Source: an uncultured Mollicutes bacterium (GTDB lineage Bacteria; Bacillota_I; Bacilli_A; RF39; UBA660). Taken from it: 12,889 nt of DNA. The notes below the pieces were generated by a model. That model was not told the origin of the DNA. It made no database searches and was given only the letters and a program-made list of their open reading frames with translations. The stretch spans positions 1-12,889 of the forward strand of contig URRF01000032.1 of the NCBI GenBank assembly GCA_900550145.1, read 5' to 3'. The position numbers and the translations under genes were made by a program. Shown here in pieces: positions 12,564-12,889 of this stretch (its first letter is position 1; each line of letters begins with the position of its first letter).

Positions 12564-12626
12564 AATCATTTAGCACAAGCACAGATAAGCAAATAAAGAA
12601 CTATTTGATTGACTTGCTCTTTATTA

Positions 12627-12643
12627 TAATAACATAGTTATTA
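12627..12643. repeat. 7-bp inverted repeat TAATAAC/GTTATTA over a -10-like box
   Basis: TAATAAC (12627-12633) and GTTATTA (12637-12643) are separated by ATA. The left arm overlaps a TATAAT at 12625-12630, although no matching -35 is present. It could be an operator upstream of the small basic protein gene. Confidence 0.35.
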
Positions 12644-12719
12644 AATAAAAATCAAGTCTTGTATATACTTTATTCCTATCTGTGTAAAATCAAACATTAT
12701 AAATGAAAGGAATGATAGT

Positions 12720-12881
12720 ATGGCAAAGAAAACTACAAGTTTAAAAGTAGCTAAAAAGGCATCAAAGGTACTTCGAGATAAAAGAACATCTAAAACTAAT
12801 AAAAGTATTGCTGGAAGCGCTTTATCACAAAGAGAAAAGAAAAAAAGAAACAAAAAAATAATTTGTATAAAAAAGTTTTAA
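12720..12881 (+). CDS. Small basic protein of the MAKKTTS...AGSALSQ type
   Basis: The product is 53 aa and strongly basic. GAAAGGA (12705-12711) is 8 nt before the ATG. It reads MAKKTTSLKVAKKASKVLRD, then TSKTNKSIAGSALSQRE and a lysine-rich tail. From memory, short proteins with the pattern TTS..VA.KASK.LRD.RTSK..KS.AGSALSQ are widespread in bacterial accessory regions; their function is unknown to me. The basic charge suggests nucleic-acid binding. The usual motif ends at SALSQ, and the tail here (ending NKKIICIKKF) is lower in complexity and may be frayed. It could belong to the element or to the host backbone. Confidence 0.7.
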   Translation: MAKKTTSLKVAKKASKVLRDKRTSKTNKSIAGSALSQREKKKRNKKIICIKKF

Positions 12882-12889
12882 AAAATCAT

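Noticed and set aside
12641..12853. Minus-strand hydrophobic ORF opposite the small basic protein gene
   Set aside because: It arises as the complement of lysine codons; the plus-strand frame has the ribosome binding site and a recognisable sequence.

Overview
The window looks like a chromosomal segment of a low-GC, probably gut-type Bacillota (a Bacilli lineage near the Mollicutes/Erysipelotrichia side). The DNA is very AT-rich, every well-supported gene that ends inside the window stops with TAA, and promoters and ribosome binding sites are Gram-positive in type. All the tryptophan codons I checked in intact genes are TGG, so the standard bacterial code (table 11) fits and the Mycoplasma code does not.

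Bases 1 to about 3470 read as host backbone. In order they hold the tail of a LuxR-type response regulator, a GerMN-domain membrane-anchored protein, a secreted protein with a TasA/SipW-like N-terminus under a near-consensus promoter, tRNA-Arg(UCU) on the minus strand, a small membrane ORF that runs into a decayed small gene, a lipoprotein and a 117-residue hypothetical protein.

From about 3.5 kb to at least 12.5 kb the content is that of an integrated, partly decayed mobilizable element. It carries a large serine recombinase (minus strand, 604 aa), a broken MobV-type relaxase gene, an ABC exporter on the plus strand, a two-gene cargo operon of unrecognised function, and several hairpin-rich non-coding stretches. 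The ends of the element cannot be fixed from this sequence.

The most striking feature is a module that occurs three times on the minus strand (near 4.0, 7.3 and 12.1 kb). Each copy has a promoter, a leader of about 160 nt with an ordered set of hairpins and a GCTCC motif, a Rho-independent terminator directly in front of the ribosome binding site, and an ORF whose first ~85 residues are clearly homologous between copies (NTKP...NG...TN..Y.EPHR.II....YL.FN...KDL). In one copy this domain is fused to the relaxase catalytic segment and replaces the normal relaxase N-terminus. In another it is separated by a single stop codon from 73 further in-frame codons. In the third it stands alone, just upstream of the serine recombinase. 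The recombinase has its own terminator in front of its ribosome binding site. This suggests that expression of several genes of the element is controlled by premature termination in the leader. I could not match the leader or the 85-residue domain to any family I know.

The cargo operon (255 aa and 301 aa) has a compact promoter with a perfect 16-bp palindrome next to its -10 box. A 21-nt block around its -10 and start site is nearly identical to one at the relaxase promoter, so the two are probably co-regulated. The right end holds a short plus-strand transcription unit with strong promoter and terminator, and a small basic protein of a widespread accessory-region type.
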